Shown here piece by piece: positions 38,257-47,308 of a DNA stretch of 64,000 nucleotides (position 1 is the first letter of the stretch; each line of letters begins with the position of its first letter). The position numbers and the translations under genes were made by a program. Source of the DNA: Terrimonas pollutisoli. GTDB lineage: Bacteria; Bacteroidota; Bacteroidia; Chitinophagales; Chitinophagaceae. The notes under the pieces are model-generated. The model was not told the DNA's origin. It worked only from the letters and a program-made list of their open reading frames with translations, and ran no database searches. The stretch spans positions 248,001-312,000 of the forward strand of contig NZ_JARKNA010000001.1 in assembly GCF_029360765.1 (NCBI RefSeq), written 5' to 3'.

Positions 38257-40056
38257 ATGAATAAATACATGGTAGTAACGTCAAAGCAGCGGGTATTGAC
38301 TTTTTTGTCCATTTTTTTATTGACCGGTATTTTAAATGCTCAGACGGCTATGATTAGTGTCGGGGCCAGAACCTTACGCAGTTTAAATGGTGCATGGAAT
38401 GTAATTGTTGACCCGACAGGAATCGGAGAATGGCGGCAGGTTTGGCTCGAACATAAGCCTCAAAAAAAAACTGATTTTTTTGAGTATTCATTTGAAGGAG
38501 GGCCTGTATTAAAAGTGCCGGGAGATTTTAATTCCCAAATGCCTGAGCTCACTTATTTTGAAGGCACAGTTTGGTACCGAAAACAATTCAACTATACAAT
38601 TAAAAAAGAAAAAAGACTATTTCTTCATTTCGGGGCAGTAAATTATACAGCGGATATTTTTCTGAATGGTCATAAAGCAGGAAGTCATGAAGGAGGTTTT
38701 ACTCCCTTTCAGTTTGAAATTACCGGTAAAGTAAAAGAGGGATTGAACACTATCGTTGTTAAGGTAAATAACATACGGCTTAAAAACGGATTGCCCGGCT
38801 TTGGTTTCGACTGGTTAAACTACGGAGGCATAACCCGTGATGTTGATCTTATTGAAACCGGCAACACCTATATTGAAGATTATAGTATTCAACTGAAAAA
38901 GGGGAGTTTGAATACTGTTCTTGGCTGGGTACAATTAAATGGAATGCAATCAGCACAAAACATCGAAATAAAAATTCCGGAGCTCAATTTATCGTATAAA
39001 ACAAAAACGGGCAATGACGGTGTTGCGAGGGTTGAATTTTCTTCGGACTTTAAACACTGGAAGCCTGAAAATCCTAAACGATATAAAGTAATTATCAAAA
39101 GCGAAACCGATACGGTGGTAGATACTATCGGTTTCAGGAGTATTGAAGTGAAAGGAACGAAAGTGTTGCTGAACGGAAAACAAATTTTTTTGAAAGCGGT
39201 AAATATTCATGAAGAAAACCCATACAAAGGAGCCCGGGCATATTCAAAGGAGGATGCACTTATCTTACTGAATGCAGCCAAAGAATTGGGATGCAATCTT
39301 GTTCGCTTAGCTCACTATCCGCATAATGAGAATATGGTTAAAGAAGCTGAAAGAATGGGATTGATGGTGTGGAGCGAACTCCCGTTGTATCAGCATATAG
39401 ACTTTGCTGATAGCGTTGTTTCCGGTAAAATGGAACTAATGATGAAAGAAATGATCCGCAGAGATAGAAACCGGTGTAGTATCATTATCTGGTGTCTCTC
39501 AAATGAAACCTACTCATCCACTCCAAACCGTGATAAAGCTCTTATTGAACTTACAAAACCCTGCAGATCCTCAGACGCTGCCAGATTGGTGACTCATGTT
39601 ATTAGCACCCAGGGTTATCAGAATAACACTTTCAACGTGTGGGATACTCTTTACCGGTATGCTGATATTATCTCCATTAACGAGTATATTGGATGGTACA
39701 CGCCATGGCAAGGTTTACCATCTGAGACAAAGTGGAACTTAGTGTATCCTGGCAAACCAGTGTTTATTTCCGAGTTTGGCGGTGAAGCTTTATACGGCAA
39801 CAATAGCGGACCGGCAGATGAAGCAGCCTATTGGACAGAAGCATACCAGGCCAAAATTTATACCGATCAGATCAAAATGTTCAATACGGTTCCTAACTTA
39901 TCCGGAGTATGCCCCTGGCTCTTATTTGATTACAGATCATTGGGAAGAATGCATCCCGTTTATCAGCAAGGATACAACCGGAAGGGGTTATTGTCTGAAA
40001 AAGGTAATAAAAAGAAAGCATGGTACATCATGAAAGAGTATTATAGCAGAAAATAA
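38257..40056 (+). CDS. GH2 beta-galactosidase/glucuronidase-like enzyme, short form
   Basis: A 599-residue GH2 protein. It has a signal peptide (ending LNAQT), a sugar-binding jelly-roll (FEGTVWYRKQF, LHFGAVNYTADIFLNG), an Ig-like domain and the TIM barrel with acid/base Glu417 in IIWCLSNETYS and nucleophile Glu506 in VFISEFGGEALYG. It stops right after the barrel, so it lacks the extra C-terminal domains of long GH2 beta-galactosidases. In a xyloglucan locus the expected step is removal of beta-1,2-galactose from side chains. The length is also that of beta-glucuronidases, so substrate specificity is open. It is the last gene of block 1. Confidence 0.9.
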   Translation: MNKYMVVTSKQRVLTFLSIFLLTGILNAQTAMISVGARTLRSLNGAWNVIVDPTGIGEWRQVWLEHKPQKKTDFFEYSFEGGPVLKVPGDFNSQMPELTYFEGTVWYRKQFNYTIKKEKRLFLHFGAVNYTADIFLNGHKAGSHEGGFTPFQFEITGKVKEGLNTIVVKVNNIRLKNGLPGFGFDWLNYGGITRDVDLIETGNTYIEDYSIQLKKGSLNTVLGWVQLNGMQSAQNIEIKIPELNLSYKTKTGNDGVARVEFSSDFKHWKPENPKRYKVIIKSETDTVVDTIGFRSIEVKGTKVLLNGKQIFLKAVNIHEENPYKGARAYSKEDALILLNAAKELGCNLVRLAHYPHNENMVKEAERMGLMVWSELPLYQHIDFADSVVSGKMELMMKEMIRRDRNRCSIIIWCLSNETYSSTPNRDKALIELTKPCRSSDAARLVTHVISTQGYQNNTFNVWDTLYRYADIISINEYIGWYTPWQGLPSETKWNLVYPGKPVFISEFGGEALYGNNSGPADEAAYWTEAYQAKIYTDQIKMFNTVPNLSGVCPWLLFDYRSLGRMHPVYQQGYNRKGLLSEKGNKKKAWYIMKEYYSRK

Positions 40057-40385
40057 GATATCGTGAAAGTTTCGCCGGGTGAAAGCAGTTGACATGTCCA
40101 ACGCTGCACGTCATTTTCCTGTAAGATTTTATTATTAAATAAGACGAGTTGCTATACCATGCTTATTCTGGTTCATGGTATTATTGTTTCATCTCTTTTT
40201 ACGGTTTCAAGAAATCCTGCCAAATATTCGTCCCTTCTTGTTCAGGTGGACACCAGCGATTTGGGGTAATGGTTCAGGGAAACTTATTAAATTTTGAAAT
40301 AAGTGCCGGCCGTTGGCTTTATTCGTATTAACAGGAAAAATAATCGGGTTATCCCGTCCCTTCTCCCGCAAGAGGACGTAATAAT
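40057..40385. other. intergenic region between blocks 1 and 2, left part
   Basis: About 330 bp with no reading frame I can support; 40149-40331 translates to a composition unlike real proteins. It probably contains the end of the block 1 transcript and decayed sequence left by the duplication that brought the second operator. Confidence 0.4.
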
Positions 40386-40428
40386 CAGCTTTTTGCAACA
40401 TTTTAGACCCTGATCTGCAACATTTGAG
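40386..40428 (+). promoter_or_regulatory. candidate HTCS operator upstream of block 2 (copy 2)
   Basis: TGCAACATT occurs at 40394-40402 and 40416-40424, spaced 22 bp as in copy 1 (21428). About 43 bp around it (CAGCTTTTTGCAACATT ... CCTGATCTGCAACATTTGA) are nearly unchanged. The downstream 25 bp have diverged more, and then a TGTAGTTTTA-like stretch and GAAAGATTGCT match again. This suggests the site has been kept while its flanks drifted. Confidence 0.65.
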
Positions 40429-40494
40429 TGCCCTGCTTCAAACAACACATCTGTAGTTTTATAGCACTGTTTCAGAAATGAAAGATTGCTGTTT

Positions 40495-40754
40495 ATGAGA
40501 ATACAATTGCTGTTGCCATCCGTCCCGGTTTTTTCTATTCGTAATGTCGTTCTGGCAGCCTGGTCTTTTTGTTCTCACTTCAGGAATGTTTTCACCGGCT
40601 CTATTGTTAACCCGGTTTTTTTTAAAAAAACGCCTTTTTTTATAAACGCCGGGTCAGTCTTTTCTTTCTCCCCCGCATGGCAATACAGATCTCAAAAGTT
40701 TGCCCGTGCTGTTATCATCAGTATTGACAATGTAGTTAAGCTAAACATCTAAAT
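40495..40754 (+). pseudogene. 5' stub of a duplicated GH31 gene
   Basis: A 260 bp stretch begins at an ATG placed, relative to the operator, like the GH31 start at 21535. Early sequence matches GH31: CTGTTGCCATCC against CTGCTTTGCCTCC, AATGTCGTTCTGGCAG against AATGTCTTATTGGCAG, and GCTCTATTGTT ... CCCGGTTTTT against GCGTTATTGTT ... CCCGGTTTTT. The frame is open but the translation has lost family character, so it is decayed rather than a new gene. It ends directly in front of SusC, showing that GH31 once preceded SusC in block 2 as it does in block 1. Confidence 0.7.
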
Positions 40755-43700
40755 ATGAAATCATCCAAAACGACTCGCTTGCGATTATGGCTGCTATGGA
40801 GTATTATGCCGGTATTCCTTATATGCACAAATACTTTCGCACAAACAACAAAAATCAACGGTACAGTTATCAATCAACGTACCTCCGCTCCGGCATCGGG
40901 AGCAACTATTACCGTAAAAAACACCAATCGCTCTACAACTGTTGGTGACGATGGCAGGTTTAGCATCGAAGCATCAAAAGGAGATGTACTGCTTGTTACA
41001 ATGGTCGGTTTTCAGAAAACCCAGGTTGCAGTTGGCAAAAGCAGTACAATTGAAATTAAGCTTACGGAAAATGCTTTAGAACTGGATGATGTGGTTGTGA
41101 TTGGTTATGGTAAATCGAAGCGGAAAGATATTACCGGTTCTATATCTTCAATAGGCGGAGATGAATTGCGCAAAACAGCACCCACAACGTTCGACCAGGC
41201 TTTACAGGGAAAAGTTGCCGGTATAATGGTTCAACAGGTTTCCGGTCAACCCGGAGGTGGCGTATCTATCCAGATTCGCGGAGTATCGTCTATCACCGGA
41301 AAAAATGCGCCCTTGTATGTGATAGATGGTGTTATTATTCCATCTCCAGAAGATCCTGGCAGTGGTTCAAACCCATTAAATACCATCAACCCTTCCGAAA
41401 TTGAAAGCATAGACGTATTGAAAGATGCTTCGGCAACCGCTATTTATGGTTCGCAGGCTACCAATGGCGTCATAGTAATTACCACGAAAAGAGGCAGGGC
41501 TGGGGCTCCATCCATTTCATACGAGGGCTATTATGGTTTACAGGAATTGCCTAAAAGGCTTCCTACTGTTAATTTGCAGGAACTCGCTACGCTGTTGAAC
41601 GACCGTGCGGTTGTATGGGGGTTCGATGCAAGGCCGGAATTTACAAACCCAAAATACCTGGGCAAGGGCACTGATTGGCAAGACGAGTTGTTCCGCAGGG
41701 CGCCAATGCAAAATCATTCCATTACGGTTAACGGTGGCGATGCCCGCACCCAATATTTATTGTCAACTTCTTATTTCAACCAGGAAGGCATTGCGCTTGG
41801 TTCTGATTTCAAAAGGTATTCGGTTCGTTTGAATTTAGATAATAAAACGACCAACTGGCTGAAGATGGGAACCAGCCTTCAATTGGCACACGTTGATGAG
41901 AATGTCAATTCAACTACTTCAAGCGTTATTTCTAATGCTCTGAGTTTAACGCCTGATGTTGCTGTAAAAAATTTGGATGGCAGTTGGGGTGGTGTCACCA
42001 ATGACGACGGTTGGGTCGTGCCTATTCCCAATCCTGTTGGATTGGCGCTTTTGAATACGAATACCAGGAAAAGAAACCAGGTATTTGGAAATGTGTATGC
42101 CGAAATTCAGTTTTACAAGGATTTATCATTGAGGAATGAGGCCTCCGGAAATTTTGATTTTAGCAACCAAAAAACGTTCAATCCTACATATGATTTTGGC
42201 AGGGCTACAAATACTACCAATTCTTCGTCGTCTTCTGCCTCACAGAGCATATATACTGTGGTTCGCAATTTTCTTACTTACAACCACTTATTTGGAAAGT
42301 ATAGCGTAAACGCATTAGCCGGGCATGAATCACAATTGAACACTTTTGAAAATGTATCGGCATCAAGAAGAAATTTCCCTTCAGATCTCGTGACATCCAT
42401 TAGCAGTGGTGATGCCAATACGGCTGCGAACGGAGGTTCAACAGGTTCCGGACCGGCACTTGAATCCTGGTTTGGCCGTGTGAACCTTGGCTGGAACGAC
42501 AGGTATTTGTTAACGGGCAATATTCGTAGGGATGGTTCTTCCAAGTTTCCACCCGGACATCAGTGGGTAACTACTTCTTCCGCTGCTTTTGCATGGAAAG
42601 TAAATAATGAAGCGTTTTTCAAGAATGTAACATTTGTTAACGACTTAAAACTGCGCTTAGGTTACGGTGTTACCAATAACCAGGGCATACGAGATAATAC
42701 GTTTGTTACAATGCTTACTACTGTAAATAATGGCTTATCGGGCACTGCGCAGTTTCAATCGAACCTGGCCAATCCTGATGTGAGATGGGAAAAAACAAAA
42801 TATTCCAATGCCGGGATTGACGCAACGTTTTTGAACTGGAGATTAAGTTTTTCTTTTGACATTTACAATCGCCAGACAGATGGGTTGTTATTGAGCCTGC
42901 CTTTGCCCGGGTTTGCCGGAACTACAACAAGCTGGTCACCCGGAGCTATGGAAGCACCTATTGTTAACATTGGTGCTATGAGCAATAAAGGATTTGATTT
43001 CAGGATCAGTTCCACTAATATCAGATCGAAAAATATTACATGGAGAACCGATTTTACTGTTTCGCACAACGTAAATAAAATAATCAGTTTGGGTAATGGT
43101 AATGCAGGAGCCAATTTATCGCAAACGTTTAATGGATATGTTTTTGAAAAAACAGTGGTAGGCCAGGCAATCGGGTCTTTCTATGGTTATAAATTCGATG
43201 GTATTTATGCAAAGCCTGAGGATTTTACATTTTTGCCTGTTGATCAGGCCGGAACTCCTTACCCTGTTTCGCCTGATCTTGGTGGAATTTGGTATGGCGA
43301 CAGAAAATATAAGGACCTGGATGGGGATAGTGTTATTAGTGCAAATGACCAAACGTTTTTGGGATCTCCTTTACCGAAGTTTCAGTTTGGGTTCAACAAC
43401 TCCTTTAGTTATAAAAATTTTGATCTGAACATTTTTCTCAGTGGAAGCTATGGCAATAAAGTGTTCAACCAGTTGACGATTTCGCAAACGTATCCCCGCA
43501 ATAATACCAACTATTTCAAGTCTGTTATGGACTATGCCAGGGTTGAGTATATCGATCCCAATGGATCACGTAATGATCTCAAAAATGCTTACGTGTCGAA
43601 TCCCAACACAAAAATAACCGGCTTGAGAAACGATAATACGAACGAAAATCTTCGCCCTTCTGATCTGTTTATCGAAGACGGTTCGTTTATCAGGTGCAAA

Positions 43701-43925
43701 AACATTACGCTGGGATACAGGCTTCCTGAAAAAATATTAGCCAAAGCGCATATACACGCACTTCGGATTTATGCAACTGTTTCAAATGCTTTCATCATAA
43801 CAAATTATTCAGGTATGGATCCTGAAATCGGCTCCTGGAATCCATTACAGGCCGGCTGGGATGGTGGGTACTATCCGCAACCAAGGACATTCACAATCGG
43901 AGCTAACCTGAATTTAACCAAATAA
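40755..43925 (+). CDS. susC: SusC-like TonB-dependent outer-membrane transporter (block 2)
   Basis: A 1056-residue SusC-family transporter: signal peptide ending TNTFAQ, carboxypeptidase-like domain (GTVINQRTSAPASGATITV), TonB-box region LDDVVVIGYGK, and a plug with ESIDVLKDASATAIYGSQA. A long barrel ends FTIGANLNLTK. It is clearly homologous to the block 1 SusC, most strongly at the N-terminus; the barrel has diverged. That may mean different oligosaccharides are taken up. The SusD partner begins 214 bp downstream, an unusually long gap filled by a hairpin-bearing element. Confidence 0.96.
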   Translation: MKSSKTTRLRLWLLWSIMPVFLICTNTFAQTTKINGTVINQRTSAPASGATITVKNTNRSTTVGDDGRFSIEASKGDVLLVTMVGFQKTQVAVGKSSTIEIKLTENALELDDVVVIGYGKSKRKDITGSISSIGGDELRKTAPTTFDQALQGKVAGIMVQQVSGQPGGGVSIQIRGVSSITGKNAPLYVIDGVIIPSPEDPGSGSNPLNTINPSEIESIDVLKDASATAIYGSQATNGVIVITTKRGRAGAPSISYEGYYGLQELPKRLPTVNLQELATLLNDRAVVWGFDARPEFTNPKYLGKGTDWQDELFRRAPMQNHSITVNGGDARTQYLLSTSYFNQEGIALGSDFKRYSVRLNLDNKTTNWLKMGTSLQLAHVDENVNSTTSSVISNALSLTPDVAVKNLDGSWGGVTNDDGWVVPIPNPVGLALLNTNTRKRNQVFGNVYAEIQFYKDLSLRNEASGNFDFSNQKTFNPTYDFGRATNTTNSSSSSASQSIYTVVRNFLTYNHLFGKYSVNALAGHESQLNTFENVSASRRNFPSDLVTSISSGDANTAANGGSTGSGPALESWFGRVNLGWNDRYLLTGNIRRDGSSKFPPGHQWVTTSSAAFAWKVNNEAFFKNVTFVNDLKLRLGYGVTNNQGIRDNTFVTMLTTVNNGLSGTAQFQSNLANPDVRWEKTKYSNAGIDATFLNWRLSFSFDIYNRQTDGLLLSLPLPGFAGTTTSWSPGAMEAPIVNIGAMSNKGFDFRISSTNIRSKNITWRTDFTVSHNVNKIISLGNGNAGANLSQTFNGYVFEKTVVGQAIGSFYGYKFDGIYAKPEDFTFLPVDQAGTPYPVSPDLGGIWYGDRKYKDLDGDSVISANDQTFLGSPLPKFQFGFNNSFSYKNFDLNIFLSGSYGNKVFNQLTISQTYPRNNTNYFKSVMDYARVEYIDPNGSRNDLKNAYVSNPNTKITGLRNDNTNENLRPSDLFIEDGSFIRCKNITLGYRLPEKILAKAHIHALRIYATVSNAFIITNYSGMDPEIGSWNPLQAGWDGGYYPQPRTFTIGANLNLTK

Positions 43926-43940
43926 AAAAAGTTTGAGATC

Positions 43941-44120
43941 ATGAAATGAGCCATAAAATTTTCGGGCTATTATATCCCGATAGCTATCGGGACGATGAAA
44001 ATTTTATGACGAATAACATGTGGCAAAATTCAAAAAATAAAAATTAGCACATGAAACCGAGCATGATATTTTTTTCTCACACAGGGGAATGATTATTTGC
44101 GAGGTTCCATCTGGCCAAAA
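43941..44120 (+). repeat. hairpin-bearing element in the SusC/SusD gap of block 2
   Basis: The element starts ATGAAATGAGCC and ends TTCCATCTGGCCAAAA. Inside are a perfect 16-base palindrome CCCGATAGCTATCGGG (about 43976-43991) and an inverted pair around it (CATAAAATTTTCG / GAAAATTTTATG), giving a long stem. Ends match the shorter element at 29201-29259. Such a stem between SusC and SusD could lower downstream expression or stabilise the SusC message; this is inference. Confidence 0.65.
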
Positions 44121-44139
44121 TAAAATAAAAAATAAACAG

Positions 44140-45714
44140 ATGAAACATCTTAATAAAACTATACTGATTGCAGTGGTTTCGATCTCCTGTTTTGCTTGTA
44201 AGAAAAGCTTTCTTGACCGCCCTTCGGAATCGCAAATCAGTTCGGATAACTTTTATAAAACCACTTCAGATTTACGATTAGCCACCGCCAATCTTTATGG
44301 TGGCTCCCCCTGGGGTATATGGCATCACGAAGCCTATTTGCCTTTGGGAGATATATTAAGCGGAAACGGCATCCGTCAATGGATCGGTGAGTGGGTGCAG
44401 CTTTATACACGCACCATTACTGCCGGGAATCCCGTAATGCAGGGTGGATGGAAAGGCTTGTACAATTTGATTGGTCAATGCAATGGTGTTATTAACTCCA
44501 TAGAACAAAAGGCAGATAAATCCATTAGTGATGCGGATAAAAATGCGGCTATTGGCGAAGCAAAATTTATTCGCGGAATGGCTTATTATTATCTCGCCAG
44601 TTTGTGGGGTGCAGTTCCTATCATTGAAGATAACAGTAAGCTTATTAAAGACCCTTTGGTAAAGCGTAACATTGTTTCCGACGTTTATAAGTTTATTACA
44701 AATGATTTAAGCTTTGCCGCAGAAAGCTTACCCATTACCGATGAAAAAGGCAGAGTGACAACCTGGTCGGCACAAGGCATGTTGGCAAAAGTTTACCTGA
44801 CCATGGCGGGACTGGGAGGCAACGGAAGCCGGGATCAGAAATTATTGGACAGTGCAAAAAAATATGCAGGAAATGTTTGTAATAACAGTGGTTTGAATTT
44901 GTTGAAAAATTATTACAACCTGTTCCAGTCTCAATACAATGATAACGAGGAAGCCTTGTTTGCACTTCAGTGGGCTACAGGCCCAAGTGTTGGCTGGGAA
45001 GAAGGTAATTTATTGCTGACATATTCTCCATCCGCTGATATTAACCCGCAAAAAAATGGTGCGTGGACTTCTTTGGACCCTACTTACGATTTGTATCTGA
45101 ATTATTCTGCAAAGGATAGTATAAGAAGAAAAGCAACCTTCACGCTTAATGGAGATCATTATCCTGAATTGAATGCTGCAGGAGGCGGATACACCGCCGG
45201 TGGACAAAGTATGAAGAAGCATATTATCGGGAACGAAAAGGATAATAATTCACCCTCTATGACCTTTACAGCATCTATTGAACATGATGCGCTGCTTCGT
45301 CTTGCAGATGTTTATTTAATTTATGCCGAAGCGATCCTGGGAAATAATGCAAGTACCTCCGATGGTGAGGCGTTGAAATATTTTAATAAAGTAAGAACAA
45401 GGGCTGGTGTTGACCCTGTTACAACAATAAACATGGACAGTGTTCTTAAAGAAAGAAGAATTGAATTTGCTTTCGAAGGACAATACTGGCTGGACCTGGT
45501 GCGCCTTTCTTATTGGAACCCCACCAAAGCGGTGGATATTCTCAACAAGCAACAGCGGGTAACATTTAAGTATTCAAACGGAGTAGCTACTCCGGATGAT
45601 CCTATTGGTACAGCTGTAATACCAGCTAAAATTGAAGCCTTTACATTGCAATTACCTGCATCCGAACTGGGGGCAGATCCCAACCTGGCTGAGCCGCCTG
45701 TTCCCTATTATTAA
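44140..45714 (+). CDS. susD: SusD-like surface glycan-binding lipoprotein (block 2)
   Basis: A 524-residue RagB/SusD lipoprotein. I use the ATG at 44140 (MKHLNKTILIAVV) with lipobox SCFAC and mature start CKKSFLDRPSESQ; the frame is open further up to 44089 but that lies in the repeat element. Marks are AKFIRGMAYYYLASLWGAVP and the C-terminal RRIEFAFEGQYWLDLVRLS. It pairs with the SusC upstream as the substrate-binding lid. The sequence is well diverged from the block 1 SusD. Confidence 0.95.
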   Translation: MKHLNKTILIAVVSISCFACKKSFLDRPSESQISSDNFYKTTSDLRLATANLYGGSPWGIWHHEAYLPLGDILSGNGIRQWIGEWVQLYTRTITAGNPVMQGGWKGLYNLIGQCNGVINSIEQKADKSISDADKNAAIGEAKFIRGMAYYYLASLWGAVPIIEDNSKLIKDPLVKRNIVSDVYKFITNDLSFAAESLPITDEKGRVTTWSAQGMLAKVYLTMAGLGGNGSRDQKLLDSAKKYAGNVCNNSGLNLLKNYYNLFQSQYNDNEEALFALQWATGPSVGWEEGNLLLTYSPSADINPQKNGAWTSLDPTYDLYLNYSAKDSIRRKATFTLNGDHYPELNAAGGGYTAGGQSMKKHIIGNEKDNNSPSMTFTASIEHDALLRLADVYLIYAEAILGNNASTSDGEALKYFNKVRTRAGVDPVTTINMDSVLKERRIEFAFEGQYWLDLVRLSYWNPTKAVDILNKQQRVTFKYSNGVATPDDPIGTAVIPAKIEAFTLQLPASELGADPNLAEPPVPYY

Positions 45715-45738
45715 TCCATAACGTTATAATATACTATT

Positions 45739-47220
45739 ATGAATAAAATATTAAATCACCGCTTTTATTTGCCGCTTCTTATAATTATAGTGGCTTTACT
45801 ATCGGCCTGTAAAAAAGATATTAGTGATGATACTCCTCCTGTCATTACGGAGGTTAGGAGTTATGCAGCCGATCCGAATGATACCGTAATTAATGGCCTT
45901 ACAGTTAATGACCAAATAAGAGACGGCCAGTGGGTGGTTATTTCAGGTCAGAATTTGAAAAATGCAATTCAAATAAAGTTTAATGGTGTAAACGCTTCTT
46001 TTAATAGTGCTTTGTTTGCACAGAACAATGCAGTAGTGCGAATACCTACCATACTGTTTTCAACAATCGATACCACTAAGCTTTATACGATAGAGTACGC
46101 TACAACAGGAGGCACAACTACGTTTGCTTTCAAATTAGGCCCCGCTGCGCCAACTATTTCTGCTATTTCCAATGTATTTGCTAACCCTGGAGATTCTGTT
46201 TTTATTTATGGAACGAATCTGGTTTTAGTCCAGAGTTTTTCCTACGGCGGAACTAAAATTTCTTCATCTAAAACGAATACCGAGGGAACGTCCCTTGGTT
46301 TTGTTATGCCTTCGCCGGCTCCCACAAGCGGAGATATAGTAGTAACTACTAAGAGCGGTACAGTAACTTACAAAATATCGGCAACACCTACAATTACCGG
46401 CGTTTCCAACGAAAATGCAATCGCTGGTGATTCGGTATTTGTTTATGGTACTTATTTCAAAAAAATTCAAACGTTCACTTTTGCAGGAGCTACTATCACT
46501 TCCTTTAATGCATCCGCCGATGGTAGTTCTATAGGTTTTGTTATGCCTTCTATTTCAACAAGCGGCCCTGTATCCATTACCACACCATTCGGTACAGCAA
46601 CTACAGTTTACAACGTAAATGATATAGTAGGTGTAGGTTCTATATCAAACTGGGAATGGGGCAGCAACTTTAACTGGCAATGGTGGGGCGGTAGCAATTT
46701 AACAAGTGGCAGCCCTGATTTCCCAGGAAATCAGAGTCAGTACCAGGTATTGAAAAGAGGCATTTTTAGTTCCGGCGAAGGTAATACCTGGTCAAGTTAT
46801 GCCATACGTATGAACGCGGTGCAGTGGGTGCCCACAGCCAGTATGAATGATCCTATTGACAATTGGGCATTTAAATTTGAAGTAAATATTCCGCAAGAAT
46901 GGAATGGGCCTTCCATTCTTATTCAAAGCTCTGATGCTACATATACATGCCGGTTGGAGCCCTGGCAAAAATCTGCAACCACCACAGCGCCATACACTAC
47001 AAAAGGCTGGCAAACAATAACCATTCCTTTCTCTGCATTCCGTAAAACAGATGCAACACTTGGCGATGGTAGGGGAGCTTCAATGACAAAGTTTGCTGAT
47101 CTGCTGGGTACATCCGGAAACAGTGAGTGCTATCTGTGGCTGAAAAACTTTAGCACTTCAGATACACCAACGGGCTTTTATGGAGCATTTGACAATTTAA
47201 GAGTAGTAAAAATAAAATAG
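45739..47220 (+). CDS. SGBP-B-like surface glycan-binding lipoprotein with IPT/TIG domains
   Basis: A 493-residue lipoprotein (lipobox LLSAC, then KKDISDD). It has three IPT/TIG-type Ig domains in line, each seen by a G(D/Q)xVxIxGxNL-like motif: DGQWVVISGQNLK, PGDSVFIYGTNLV and AGDSVFVYGTYFK. A C-terminal, Trp-rich domain follows from about 300 (SNWEWGSNFNWQWWGGSN), then PTGFYGAFDNLRVV. This order is that of the xyloglucan-binding SGBP-B of Bacteroides ovatus, whose last domain holds the glycan. Likely role: capture of long xyloglucan chains at the surface. Confidence 0.9.
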   Translation: MNKILNHRFYLPLLIIIVALLSACKKDISDDTPPVITEVRSYAADPNDTVINGLTVNDQIRDGQWVVISGQNLKNAIQIKFNGVNASFNSALFAQNNAVVRIPTILFSTIDTTKLYTIEYATTGGTTTFAFKLGPAAPTISAISNVFANPGDSVFIYGTNLVLVQSFSYGGTKISSSKTNTEGTSLGFVMPSPAPTSGDIVVTTKSGTVTYKISATPTITGVSNENAIAGDSVFVYGTYFKKIQTFTFAGATITSFNASADGSSIGFVMPSISTSGPVSITTPFGTATTVYNVNDIVGVGSISNWEWGSNFNWQWWGGSNLTSGSPDFPGNQSQYQVLKRGIFSSGEGNTWSSYAIRMNAVQWVPTASMNDPIDNWAFKFEVNIPQEWNGPSILIQSSDATYTCRLEPWQKSATTTAPYTTKGWQTITIPFSAFRKTDATLGDGRGASMTKFADLLGTSGNSECYLWLKNFSTSDTPTGFYGAFDNLRVVKIK

Positions 47221-47238
47221 TAGTCTCTCATGCAAGCA

Positions 47239-47286
47239 GATGACCTGGGGATGGTCAATGAATATTGTACCATCCTTTCAGGTCTA
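47239..47286 (+). other. intergenic hairpin between SGBP and GH5
   Basis: Arms GACCTGGGGATGGT and ACCATCCTTTCAGGTC form a long stem with a small bulge. There is no T-tract after it, so it may be an mRNA-processing or stabilising hairpin rather than a terminator. Confidence 0.45.
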
Positions 47287-47308
47287 TTGTAAAAATTAGT
47301 TTACCTCT

